Source of the DNA: Gelatoporia subvermispora B
Lineage: Eukaryota > Basidiomycota > Agaricomycetes > Polyporales > Gelatoporiaceae
DNA: 64,000 nucleotides
Assembly: GCA_000320605.2 (NCBI GenBank)
Contig: KB445791.1
Span: forward strand, 576,272-640,271
Direction: 5' to 3'
Made by a program: the position numbers and the translations under genes. Positions within the stretch are counted from its first letter, which is position 1; each line of letters starts with the position of its first letter. The notes beneath the pieces were generated by a model. That model ran no database searches. It was not told the DNA's origin and saw only the letters and a program-made list of their open reading frames with translations. Below are positions 1 through 10,442 of the stretch, in pieces.

Positions 1-2055
1 ATTTGGAGCGAGTGCTTCTAGAGATAGAGCGGAGTAATCAGCGAAAGGGATAGACTTCTCTCGTGATAGAAATTCAACGACATTGGCATGTGCACACGTT
101 ACGACACTCAATTCAGTCGAGATATACTAGAGAATATAGAACATCTGAATGGCGTGGACCAGCATCGTCAAGCATATTGAGGCGAGACGCGAGACTGACG
201 AGAGCGCGGAAGCCGTGTGTGGTCGAACGCCCCTGATTGTGACTGATTCTTCTCCTAGCTCTCGGTTCGTCTTCTCACCATGCTTGCTCCTGCTTGGTTC
301 CGGCAAGCTTCTGCCTCTTTGTTAACATGAGGACAATGTCCGTCCCATTTACAGACTGGGTGGTGTCGCTACTTACGATATGCCGACCATCTCCTTCCTG
401 ATTGCATTGGTATGGGGGACTGGCACAAGAATCGTCACATTATGTCCTAAGCAGATGGTCACCGCGGTCGCGATGGACAAGGTAGACATTTATTCCCCGC
501 GAGGTTGGAACATGTTGCGTTCACCCGGTATTCCTCCCGCTCTCATGCTTCCGATATCTTGACTGACATGAACCATCGCTGACGTTGTGTGGTCTATCTG
601 AGCCACACAGCTGATGGAGCATGGCTGTGTTGCATCTGCTAACACTGCCGACGCATAGATCAGCTATTCAGTGTAGGTTGATGGTGTCGTATCAAATCCA
701 ATCACAGCCAAAGTATTTTGCGTATCTGGACGACGCAGAGAATGCAGGCTTTCGCCAGGATTGTCTATACTCTCGGGTACCGGCAGATACATCCGTGATT
801 ACTCTGATTGTTTGTATCCGGTATCCGGAAGCCAATTCCTTCAGGTTCCCGAGCAAGAAACGGTGCCGGGTGGATGTATTAGGCTGCGTCTGAGAGAACC
901 CGCCTCACGCTGATTTGGAGCTCCGAGCAATCTCAGTCATTACACTGTCTCGCGACTTCACTAGTTGGTCAAATGACTGTCCAAACATGAACGGAATATG
1001 AACTATGAATGGAAGCCGAGAATATCAGATACATCCAGGGTCTAGTGCACTCGATAGTCGCGCGAATTTTGAGCATCGATTACTTTTTCTGTCATCACGA
1101 ACATGAGCCTTGCAGGAGGTAACGCGCTGCAGAGCGCTGATTGAAATTGACTCTCGCGGACCCCTTGGCTCAGAGGCAAGTTGCAACAATTCATGAGATA
1201 CGGCCAAATTGAGGTTCAATGCGTGTAGTAATGTCCCCCAAGGCACAGCTGGGTGTAAGTTTTTGCCATCGCAAATCATAGTAACATCAGTGCTGAATAA
1301 CAACGGCCCCGAATCTTACGCATCGTGGCTCCTATACGTACTGGCATGTCTCCAAGTTCTGACTTTTGTCGAGCCCTACTTTAGAGAATAGGCCCATCAT
1401 GAATCACATCGCCCATGGAAACTAGGGGACCTCACAAAGTCCTCGTTGCCGGCTTACCTGACAAGTATGGCGGCATCCATATTCTCTGTCCTACCATGTG
1501 GCTGATCTGCGGCGCACCTGCATCTGATTGGCATCCATCATGTTGTGCTAGGGGCTGCGGATCATGTAGCTGGGAAAGGCAGGGTATCCTTCGCACAGCT
1601 CATTGGCCCAGAAAGCAACTGTCAACTGACATGTAGCCGGGACCTCGTCTCGCTTCTTGCTGCCGTACAGCGATATGATCCTCGCATTGCGGGGAAGCTA
1701 ATTGTTAGGATGACCATCGTATCGCAGAACCCGAATATCCATCCTCGAGCCCTACCGCCTGTAAACTTAGGTGTGACTTGATTTCTCAGATCAGAGGATC
1801 AGGCCGATAGATTCTGGTAAAGCGAAGCTGGTTATATGGTCTATGTCCCAGATCGTGCCAGTGTCACAAAATTGCAAATTCGGAAACATACTTAATTCTC
1901 TCAGTTTGAACGCTCCTCCAACCTGCCTCGACGGTCCCCTGTGCTGTTCGTTTGCCTGATTCAATATACTAATCGGAGTAACAGCATGTCTCCAACGTAT
2001 CTATCGGGCTACATTCACCACCTATCGTACTAGCCTAACACTCATCTTTGCTTAG
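1..2055. other. No supported gene; left flank
   Basis: Open frames here are all under 100 codons, lack recognisable motifs and do not chain through splice sites. I see no tRNA-like fold, repeat array or transposon end. Undetected 5' exons of the following GTPase copy could lie in the last few hundred bases, because its first recognised exon starts after an acceptor-like cttag at 2051-2055. Confidence 0.5.
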
Positions 2056-2819
2056 AGCTTCACGATCCCAGACACCAGACCAATACAGCCGTTCGCGCCC
2101 GGATGCAACAATTGCGTGAGTATCTGCATACTGCGACAATGTGGTTAGCAGATGATTAAGATCGCCGTAGAGTGATGGGTGCTACTGGTACCGGAAAGTC
2201 AACAGTATGTGACATCCGTATGTTGCAATGTGATGTATTATTGACATCTACGAAGTTCGTCCGCCTTGTCACCGGAGATGAGCGAATCAAGATTGGTCAC
2301 TCTCTACGGTCTGAGACGTTTGATGTCAATACGGCGACGTTCTTCGAGGCCGATGGACGAGCGGTCACCTTGATCGATACCCCTGGCTTCGACGATTCTC
2401 GCGATGGCGTCACCGATACAGATATCCTGAAGAAGATCAGTTCATTTCTACAAGTGGAGTGCGTATGAATTCGGTCCATGTCATATAGCAGCTAACTCTT
2501 TCCTGAAAGACACGAGGAAGGCCGCAAACTGAATGGGCTGATCTACATGCATCGCATTAACGACGTTCGCGTCGGTGGTGTCTCCAGGCGGAACCTGCGC
2601 ATGTTTCAGAAGCTGTGCGGTAGCAAGAGTCTCCGGAACGTCGTTATCGTCACAACGATGTGGGACACTGTCTCAGAAGAATTAGGCGCACAGCGTGAGC
2701 GCGAGCTCATGACGGACACCTTCAAGGCACTGCTTGATGAGGGTGCGGAGATGAAGCGCTTCAACAACGGAATCACTTCGGCGAGGGAAATCATATCATA
2801 CATCCTCTTCCACGACCCC

Positions 2820-2827
2820 GTCATCCT
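2820..2827 (+). repeat. Left 8-bp target-site duplication (gtcatcct)
   Basis: Eight bases directly before the element, repeated exactly at 3446-3453. The intact paralogue has a single corresponding site, gtcgtcct, near 6907. An 8-bp duplication is the hallmark of hAT-superfamily insertion. Confidence 0.9.
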
Positions 2828-3445
2828 TAGTGTTGTGCCGGGCCCGGCTCGGCTCGAAAGCCGGGGCTTGGGCTCGGCTTAGGGCGGCCTAGGGCTTTCA
2901 AAATCGCGAGCCGAGCCCGCTGGGGAGGGCTCGGGCCTGGCCCGGCTCAGCCGGGCTTTAGCCCGGGCTTTTTGCATATAGTGGTAGGTAAGTTATAGAT
3001 CACTTTTGCTATGTAAAACCGTTGAACTAGCACTTAACAAATAAGACAGAACGTTGTAGGTTGCGAAATACTACAAGCAGTTGCAAGAGAACGCTTCGAA
3101 AGGTACGCAGGGACACAACTACAACATGTCACGTGACTTCTGCACAGGTCCAACATCACAGCCGTACTTCAGCAAGACCCCGGAGTTGACTCTGAATGGT
3201 TCCTTACCACCGTGGGATGGCGTAAACTAGATTCAAGTATGTCTCAAATGCTCTGTCACTGCCTTATACATTAATTATATACAAGTACCAAAAGCCCCGG
3301 GCTTTCGGGCTCGGCTCAGGCTTTCGAAAGTTCAGGCCGGGCCCTGACAGCGGGCTTCAAGGCGGCTTGGGCTCGGCTCGGCCCGGCTCCCAGAGGGCCC
3401 GCCCGGCTCGGCTCGGGCTCGAAAGCCCGGCCCGGCACAACACTA
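2828..3445. mobile_element. Non-autonomous hAT-like element (618 bp)
   Basis: The element starts tagtgttgtgccgggc and ends with the reverse complement of that sequence (about 3430-3445). It is flanked by perfect 8-bp direct repeats. Both ends carry about 120 bp of GC-rich subterminal sequence made of iterated ggctcgg and cgaaagcc units that can pair with each other. The centre (about 2970-3290) is AT-rich and has no open frame that could encode a transposase. The size, 8-bp duplication, short terminal inverted repeats and subterminal iterations fit a MITE of the hAT superfamily mobilised by a transposase elsewhere in the genome. It lies inside the coding sequence of the first GTPase copy. Confidence 0.88.
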
Positions 3446-3453
3446 GTCATCCT
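3446..3453 (+). repeat. Right 8-bp target-site duplication (gtcatcct)
   Basis: Exact copy of 2820-2827, immediately after the right terminal inverted repeat. From here the GTPase frame resumes in register. Confidence 0.9.
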
Positions 3454-4189
3454 CCAGATTCAGCAAGAGCTCGCGGAGGGCAAGGAACTCGTAAAGACCG
3501 CGGCCGGAGAGGAGCTTAACGCTGAGATGGCCCGACTCATTGAGAAACACAAGCAGGACATGATAGCCCTACGTGAAGAGTTCGAGGCGATGATCAAGAG
3601 CCGCGACGAGCAGGCGCAGAAGGAGATCGTAGCGGAACGCCAGAAGATGCAGGCGGAGATCCAGAAATGGCAGAATGCGGTGATCGAGCTCAAGAAGGGT
3701 CTAGATTCAGTCAAAGCCCAAGCCGAGCAGGACCGCCGTACGACGGAGGCTGAGAAAGAGAAACGGCGTGCTAAATTTCTGGCACAGATTGCGGTCGAGC
3801 GGCAGCGGTGGGAGAAGACGGCGCGGGAGACGGCAGAGAAGAAGCAGTTCAACGAGAAGACACTACAGGAGCAGTTCGGCGCTAAGATAAAGGACGCGAA
3901 CACTAGAACTGAGCGGCTTCAGAATCAGCTGGAGCGCGACCGTGAATTGCTTCGGAAGACGCAGACAGCCTCTCTTGCGGAGCCACAGAAGCGGAGAGAA
4001 GTGCAAGTTCGTGCGAGTCTGTCATACGCTACAGATTGGGCGAAAGTCGAAATAACGACATACGGCACTGCCTTCATAAAGGACCCTTCGGTCGGCAGCG
4101 AAGTTTACCGAAATGTCACGATTACTCCTACATCACTCATGATCAGCAGGCCATTCTCGGAAGCTTTCAGATCTGGCCGTGTTTCGTGA

Positions 4190-6103
4190 GCTCCAATGTG
4201 TTCAGTCAATATGTAATATTCTGAGGGCTATTCAGGTTCATCATCGTCAATCAGGGAAACCCAATCGACATCACGACCACACATGGGAGGGATCGGTATA
4301 GATTGGGGGACCGAGGCGGATGTGCGACTGTGGAATTTTCCAATGTGGGCGTAATTCCGACTTCCGACATGCAGAGCTGACAATTTCCCCCAGAATCAAT
4401 ACGTCAATTCTAAAGGCCAAGACAGAGACAACAGGATGGTGTTCTCGAACTGCGTTATGCGGGCCTAAGCATAATCACAGCGTTGTGATTGTACGGGGTG
4501 TCCGTGTCAGTGAATGGATCGACGATGTCTTCTACGGTTTGGGGACTGTCGACTTGTATCGTGTAACATCTACGACCTCGAATGTGAAGCCCGTGAGAGC
4601 CTCGTGTAACTCGGATAGATCTGATGTACTGCTGGATTAGCAACACACAGGACGGACTCAGTAGATGAGCGCTGGAAGTTAGCATCATTGCGTTCTCCGT
4701 TAGGCAGGCCAAACCAATTAATCTCAGGAGAGTCCAGCGAACAAAAACTGTCACTTATTCAATGTCATTCCTCTTGACCGTTAGAAATATGCAAGCCTGT
4801 TTAATGTTCTCCACAGCGAGGGAAGCAGAGAATCATCGATGGACTCCTCGCGCGCGATATTACGCATATGTCGAAAATGTTCAAACACATCTCCAGGGTT
4901 GAAGCTACCGTCGAGCGTCGACTGTTGTCAGATGGTGACCCTTTTGGCGGACTGTACAATTTCCAGACAGTCCGAACGTGCGCAACTCCGAGGGCCCCAG
5001 CAGTTCAATGAACCCGGTGTCGACGGATTCGCTGCAGAGCGGAGAAGGATGCGAGATGATGCAGTACCCATCACATGGAAGAGCCGATACACTTTCAATT
5101 TTTGAGTACCATTCGTCGCATTTTGATGTGCATCCGAACGCTTGACTCAACCCAACCCTCCAAGACTGACGATCCATGTGCGTGTGGGCTTGGCGCACAA
5201 TGTACTGCTGCGCTATATACCGATACTCGAATAGGATACTCGAATAGGATTCCGCCATTCAACAGATCCCACTGATACGGACCACGGGCACTGCCAGACG
5301 CCGCTACTCATGGGACTTGCGTTGTGCGAATTTCGAATTCTCACGCTCCCAGTTCTCAATAGCCTCGACCCTCCCTGAGCCCCACGCCTAGTACGCATGT
5401 TTGAAGGTATCTAGCCCTGCCATGCCGTATCCTCAAGAGCAGATCCACATTGCGGCAGCGCTGCTGCGTGTCAACGATGCTTCACGAAGCTCTGACCTTC
5501 CCTACCAGCTGTCGACCGTTCCGTTCAATACCACCGGTTGATCGATCTACGATACACCCTTCGCTGGTCGAAGATAAACTCCATTTTGCTGCATCCGGGG
5601 TTGTGAAAGACACGTTTGCAGATGAAGGGCTGTTCGAGGTGAGGCGTTGTTGCGCGCTCACGAAGCAGCGGACCATATCCGCACTCCGTCTCGCGTGTCA
5701 ATGCTGCGTCTTGACATGCTGCTTGTCAGGACTTTGCATGGAAACTACCACTTGTACTCTGGACCATCTGTGTCTCCGTTGATAGAACGCGATCATACCG
5801 ATTGGCCTTGTACCAACGTGGAGGCCTCATGTACAGACAGAAGCAGCTTGATCTTTGATGTCAGGGTCTGGTGTCGATACTTTCCGATCGAGGTTAGCGA
5901 TATAGTCATCCCTTCGGGATCTACCACAAGAGGATGGAATGAGAACTACTCTTATAACCTGCAGCTAATACAGCACGGCTCAACAGTGGCCAAAGCTGTA
6001 TCGTCGAACTCCTTGTGATACTCGTGACCGTAAAGCCATGTCGTCTCCAACGTGAGACTATATCCATCCGCTGTGTGACCCATCTCACAAGGAATTTACC
6101 TAG
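4190..6103. other. Spacer between the two GTPase copies; no supported gene
   Basis: About 1.9 kb with only short, motif-free open frames on both strands. A minor direct repeat of ggatactcgaata occurs near 5222-5250. Undetected 5' exons of the second GTPase copy may lie near the right end. Confidence 0.45.
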
Positions 6104-7974
6104 ACCATCTTCGTCACCCAAAAGTTCGCGATATCAGCCAGCAGAACCATGGACACGCCCAAATGTTCAGCACCGCCCAGATGCAACCATAGCGTTAGTG
6201 TCTGCACGTCCTAACCTTGTCAATTGACGTTGACCAGAGGCATCGTTTCATTGCAGAGTCATGGGCTCCACAGGTACCGGAAAATCAACAGTATGTGACA
6301 TTCCTTCACTTTGTACTCTGTAGATCAATAGATCCCTCGCAGTTCATCCGCTTGGTGACGCGCGACGAACGAATCAAGATCGGCTACTCCCTGGAGTCTG
6401 AGACGGCCGATGTCAAGACAGCGTCGTTCTTCGAGGCCGATGGACGAGCGGTCACCTTGATCGATACCCCTGGCTTCGACGATTCTCGCGATGGCGTCAC
6501 CGATACGGATATCCTGAAGAAAATCAGTTCATTCCTACAAGTGGAGTGCGTATGAATTCGATTCATGTTATATAGCAGCTAACTCTTTCCTGAAAGACAC
6601 GAGGAAGGCCGCAAACTGAACGGGCTGATCTACATGCATCGCATCAACGACGTTCGAGTCGGTGGTGTCTCCAGGCGGAACCTGCGCATGTTCCAGAAGC
6701 TGTGCGGTAGTAAGACGTTGCAGAACGTCGTCATCGTCACGACGATGTGGGACACCGTCACTGAGGAGCTCGGTGCGCAGCGCGAGCGCGAGCTGATGAC
6801 GAAGACCTTTAAGCCGCTTCTCGACGAGGGCGCGCAGATGAAGCGCTTCAACAACGGGCTTACGTCCGCGACCGAGATCATCTCCTACATCCTCTTCCAC
6901 GACCCCGTCGTCCTGCAGATCCAGCAGGAGCTCGCCGAGGGCAAGCAGCTCGCGCAGACCTCGGCGGGCGAGGAACTCAACGCGGAGATGAAGCGGCTCA
7001 TCGAGAAGCACCAGCGTGACATGCAGGCGCTGCGCGAGGAGTTCGAGGCTACGGTGAAGAGCCACGATGCGCAGGCGCAGAAGGACCTCGCGGAGGAGCG
7101 CCAGAGGATGCAGGTCGAGATCCAGAAGTGGCAGAGTGCAGTGACAGACCTGAACAAGGGCCTCGAGTCGGTCAAGGTCAAGGCGGCGCAGGACCGCCGT
7201 TCGGTCGAGATCGACAAGGAGAAGCAGCGCTGTGAGTTCCTCGAGCAGATCGCTGCCGAGCGGCAACGCTGGGAGAAGGCGGCACAGGAGACTGCGGAGA
7301 AAAACCAGCTGAGCGAGAAGCAGCTCCGCGCGCAGTTCGATGCGAAGATCAAGGAGGCGAACGCCAAAGCTGAACAACTCCTTATTCAGCTTGAGCGGGA
7401 CCGTGAGGAGCGCAAGAGCCTCGAGGTGTCTCTGCAGCAGCAGTACGAGGTACTCGTCCAGAAGAAGCAGACCGAATGGAACCAGCAGTTCATCGAGGAG
7501 CGCGAGAAGCTCCAGAGGATGCAGGTTACCACGCGCGCGGAGCAGCAGGAGCGTGACCGGAAGATCAAGGAGCTCGAGGTGAAGCACCGCGAGTCGATCG
7601 AGTTGCACTCGAAGAGCCAGCAGGAGATCGTGCAACGGCTTGAAGCCGAGCGCAAGCAGGCGGAGGAGAGCGAGAAGAGATCCAGGGTCGAGCTGGAGAA
7701 GTTGCAGACCCAGATCCGTGAGCTCAAGGCGCAGCAGACGACGGTCACGAAGACGACAAGCTCGGACGCGGACAACCTCTACCTCGTCATTCAGCTCCAA
7801 CGTCGTCCGCAGGGAGCCTTGCGCACCTCCACGTCAAGTTCGATGTCGTCGACGACGATCAACTCTGCCGACATCAAGCTCGAGCGCGGTTCAGCCTCGG
7901 CGGATGGGGCGGAGAACCTCACTCTCAATCTGGGAGATCTGATGAAGGGCTTGAACCTGTCATCTGCGAAGTAG
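6104..7974 (+). CDS. AIG1/GIMAP-like P-loop GTPase with long coiled-coil tail (intact paralogue)
   Basis: Recognised exons are about 6104-6193, 6257-6290, 6343-6545 and 6597-7974 (stop). The true start codon lies further upstream and was not resolved. The P-loop GSTGTGKST ends exactly at an intron, as in the first copy. G3 is DTPGFDD, and a G4-like block with VIVTTMWDT follows. The last exon is mostly a charged coiled coil of roughly 300 residues that starts after the sequence FHDPVVLQIQQEL. A Ser/Thr-rich stretch and a short C-terminal segment close the protein. The family binds GTP, and the tail suggests self-association or scaffolding; its cellular role in fungi is not established. Exon 3, the following intron and the start of exon 4 are nearly identical in DNA to the first copy, while flanking parts differ more. 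The gene ends 256 bp from the convergent eIF5 gene. Confidence 0.85.
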
Positions 7975-8230
7975 TGCTGGGTGTCTGCGATGTCCACCTT
8001 GGGCACGACTGTTCTGTCTCATGTCTCCACTATCATGTACCGTTTCATTCGTTAGGCTCACACTTGTACATACATACCTTACGTTTGGCAGATTTTCGCA
8101 TTCCTCTCCGCTGCTAGATATAATCGCACCTTGTACATTGCATAAGACGGGCAGACATAAGCGAGCAATGTGTACATACAGCGAGGTACAGCGGTGTAGG
8201 CAAGATGATGTTACACATTATAGATACAGC

Positions 8231-9562
8231 TCAGTCGTCCTCCTCCTCGTCGCTGTCCTCAGCCTCGTCGAGCCACTTGAGGAAGGGCTCGCTGGCCTTG
8301 CGGACCTTCTTGCTCGTTTCGCGGTCAACGTACTTCTTGCTAACGTGCGTACCCCACTGCTTGACAACCTCCTCCTCGATTATATCCACCTGGTAGAACT
8401 CCATGAGGATCTTGGGGATGGCAGGGATGAGAGAAGGGTGCTCGATGCCGACGAGGCGTTCAATGCCACCGAGCAGTGACTTCTGGTGCTTCTCAGACGT
8501 CACCATCTGTATGCAGGGCCATGGTTTGATCAGCAGGAACGACTGGTGAAAGATCTCACTGACCTTCAAGAAGAGAGGAGCATATGTGGGGATCTCCTTG
8601 AGTACATTCTCACTGAAGAGAGCCTGCGCCAGGACCTGGACAGTCTTGTGCTTCTTGGCGATACCAAGATCATCAGCTTTCTTGTACACCTCGACGGGCC
8701 CAGCCTCGCGGTTCTCTTGAGCCCAACGGCCGAGCTGGGCGTAGGGGCTGTCCGCATCCTCGTCGCTCTCATCATCACCGGCGGCGATAGCGATGCCAGC
8801 GAGCTTGCTGCCCAAGGCCCCGACACGGGCCTTGACAGCGTCGGCGGAGGTGTCCTGGGACCAGTCATCTTTGGCGATAGCCGCCTCGGTGTTGAGCTCC
8901 GCAGCCTCGGCCTTGATGCGGCGTGTGAGCTCGTCGTCACTCTCACCGCCATCGTCGGCATCCGCATCTCCGTTAGCGCCCTCCTGCCCGTCGCCGTTAC
9001 CCTTCGGGCTGTTGCTGCCGTCGCCCGAGGCCTTCTTGGCCTTGCTCTTCTTCGGGTTCTTGGGTGGGTTCTTGAGGATGAACGTGGTGAGCTTATGACG
9101 CATGTCGACGCCGGTGCGCTCGCCGCACGCCTTGCAGTCACGGATGATCTCGTCCGTTTTGGTGATGGTCAGGTCTGTCTCCGGGTTCTTGCATGCCCTG
9201 CACAGTACGAACTTGTCGATGAAGACGTCGAGCAGCTCGCGCAGTTTTGTCGCGTCGTGCGCGCCATTCACAATGTACCGGTCGTTCTTCTCGTCGAACG
9301 ACGTCTGGGCGCCGAGCTCGCACCCGAAGAACTTGGTGGGGTAGGTAGGCGGCCTGCTCAGGGCGCGAGCAACATCAGACATGTTGGGGACGACAGTCTT
9401 GATGCCATTGCCCTTTCCTTCAATTTTGGTGAGGAGAAGGGGCATGCTAGAGGAGAACCATTTAGCATAATACACGGGTAGTCGAAGACGTCCTAGTACT
9501 CACCGGTAGCGGTAGAATTTGTCATCGACATCACGACGAATGTTAACAACACCAGCGGCCAT
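8231..9562 (-). CDS. TIF5: Translation initiation factor eIF5
   Basis: Exons on the minus strand are 9504-9562, 8564-9446 and 8231-8506, giving 405 residues, a normal eIF5 length. The short first exon carries the N-terminal sequence NIRRDVDDKFYRYR, which holds the arginine used in GTPase activation. Next come the eIF2beta-like fold and a C2-C2 zinc finger (CRAC ... CKAC). An acidic, Ala-rich linker leads to the C-terminal W2/HEAT domain, which ends in an acidic tail of Glu and Asp. eIF5 is the GTPase-activating protein for eIF2-GTP-Met-tRNAi in the 43S/48S complex and helps recruit eIF3 and eIF1. The second intron (8507-8563, 57 nt) has no stop and is a multiple of three, so a naive reading would insert 19 residues. 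The upstream neighbour starts on the opposite strand, so the promoter between them may be shared. Confidence 0.96.
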
Positions 9563-9701
9563 ATTGGGCAGATTTTAACGCTGCAGTAGACAGACAGCTC
9601 GTAAGAATTTTGAAGAACTCGCAGATGACGCTTCGCTTACGGTACTGAGCGGTTTCGGATGTAAACGTCTGTGCCTGGATATAGCGATTGGAGGTCGAAG
9701 C

Positions 9702-10183
9702 ATGTATCCTCTGTATTCACAGAAGATGCGGAGTCTTGAAGAGACGTTGGACGAAATTGTGGAATACAGGACGGAGGACGGCGAGGATGAGATGGAGGTG
9801 TGAGCACAACCCCGACGCCTGCAAGCTTTGCTCAGGTCATTCCCCTCGGTCCATCCCGGCCGGCATCTCCCGTGCTGACTCAGCGCCTCGTCAATCTCGC
9901 ACCGCCGGCACAGCCAACGGACACATCCTTCGCGAATTATTTCGGACCCGACAAAAGGAAGAAAAATAACAAGAGTACAATGGTTGACAGTTTAACGATT
10001 TTTCGTCGGAGTGGTCCAGTGACTACAGAACGACTATGTGCCTCGGAAGTCCTCTCCATGATGTCCCGGGGCGCCCCTCGACGGAGTTTGCACGTTTGTC
10101 GACCACCAGCTGAGAAAGCACTGATATTCACGACACTCGGCATAAAATCACAGACCATTCAGTTGCGGCGCGCAAATATGTAA
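9702..10183 (+). CDS. Possible small hypothetical protein (doubtful)
   Basis: An ATG at 9702 opens a 32-codon frame with an acidic end (EDGEDEME) that stops just after a possible donor at 9798. A second frame, rich in Pro, Ala, Ser and Thr and then Lys (PDKRKKNNK), runs on to 10183 and could be joined by using an acceptor at 9834-9835. That intron would be only 38 nt, short even for this genome. I recognise no domain. The position fits a divergent partner of eIF5, but the model is weak, and a transcribed non-coding leader is equally possible. Confidence 0.28.
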
Positions 10184-10442
10184 AACGGGGTAATTGTGTG
10201 TGCGATGAAACGATGACCTCACAAACAGGTCGAGACATTCTACGCCAAGACGAGAGCGCGTTACAACAATCGATAATGATATTGAAACGTCCGAGAACGA
10301 GCAACCGTGCTGGGGTATATGTAGGTGTACATGTGCGCAGAGACTGGCGGCCAACCTATGAGTATAATACGAGAGCCTCTAATGTGAGTACTAATCGCAT
10401 GATGGTCGTAATGACTGAGAACATAACATAACGGTGTGCATC

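Larger units (their letters stand above)
2056..4189 (+). pseudogene. AIG1/GIMAP-like P-loop GTPase with coiled-coil tail, split by a transposon
   Basis: This is the first of two tandem GTPase genes. Readable exons are about 2056-2115, 2171-2204, 2256-2458 and 2510-2827, then 3446-4189 after an inserted element. The G1 P-loop GATGTGKST is itself split by an intron. G3 is DTPGFDD, and a conserved block with VIVTTMWDT (G4-like region) follows. The downstream part is a long charged coiled coil, rich in E, K, Q and R, as in the intact paralogue at 6.1-8.0 kb. The element at 2828-3445 puts an in-frame stop at 2880-2882. Counting one copy of the duplicated target site, both halves share the same frame, so the insertion is probably recent. 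The tail after about 3960 no longer matches the paralogue and ends early. A precise start was not found. Fungal members of this family have no settled function. The gene is probably dead unless the element is spliced out or excised. Confidence 0.75.

Noticed and set aside
2820..3453. The GC-rich ggctcgg repeats as a CRISPR-like or satellite array
   Set aside because: They are the subterminal regions of a single element bounded by inverted repeats and an 8-bp duplication, not evenly spaced repeats with unique spacers.
6568..7800. A 410-codon open frame on the minus strand opposite the GTPase coiled coil
   Set aside because: It mirrors the heptad-rich GAG/AAG codons of the sense gene as Leu-rich antisense, has no independent motif and overlaps a clear gene. 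It is a composition shadow.
8486..9481. A 331-codon plus-strand frame antisense to eIF5
   Set aside because: It lies entirely over the conserved eIF5 exon on the other strand and shows no family motif; high-GC third positions explain it.
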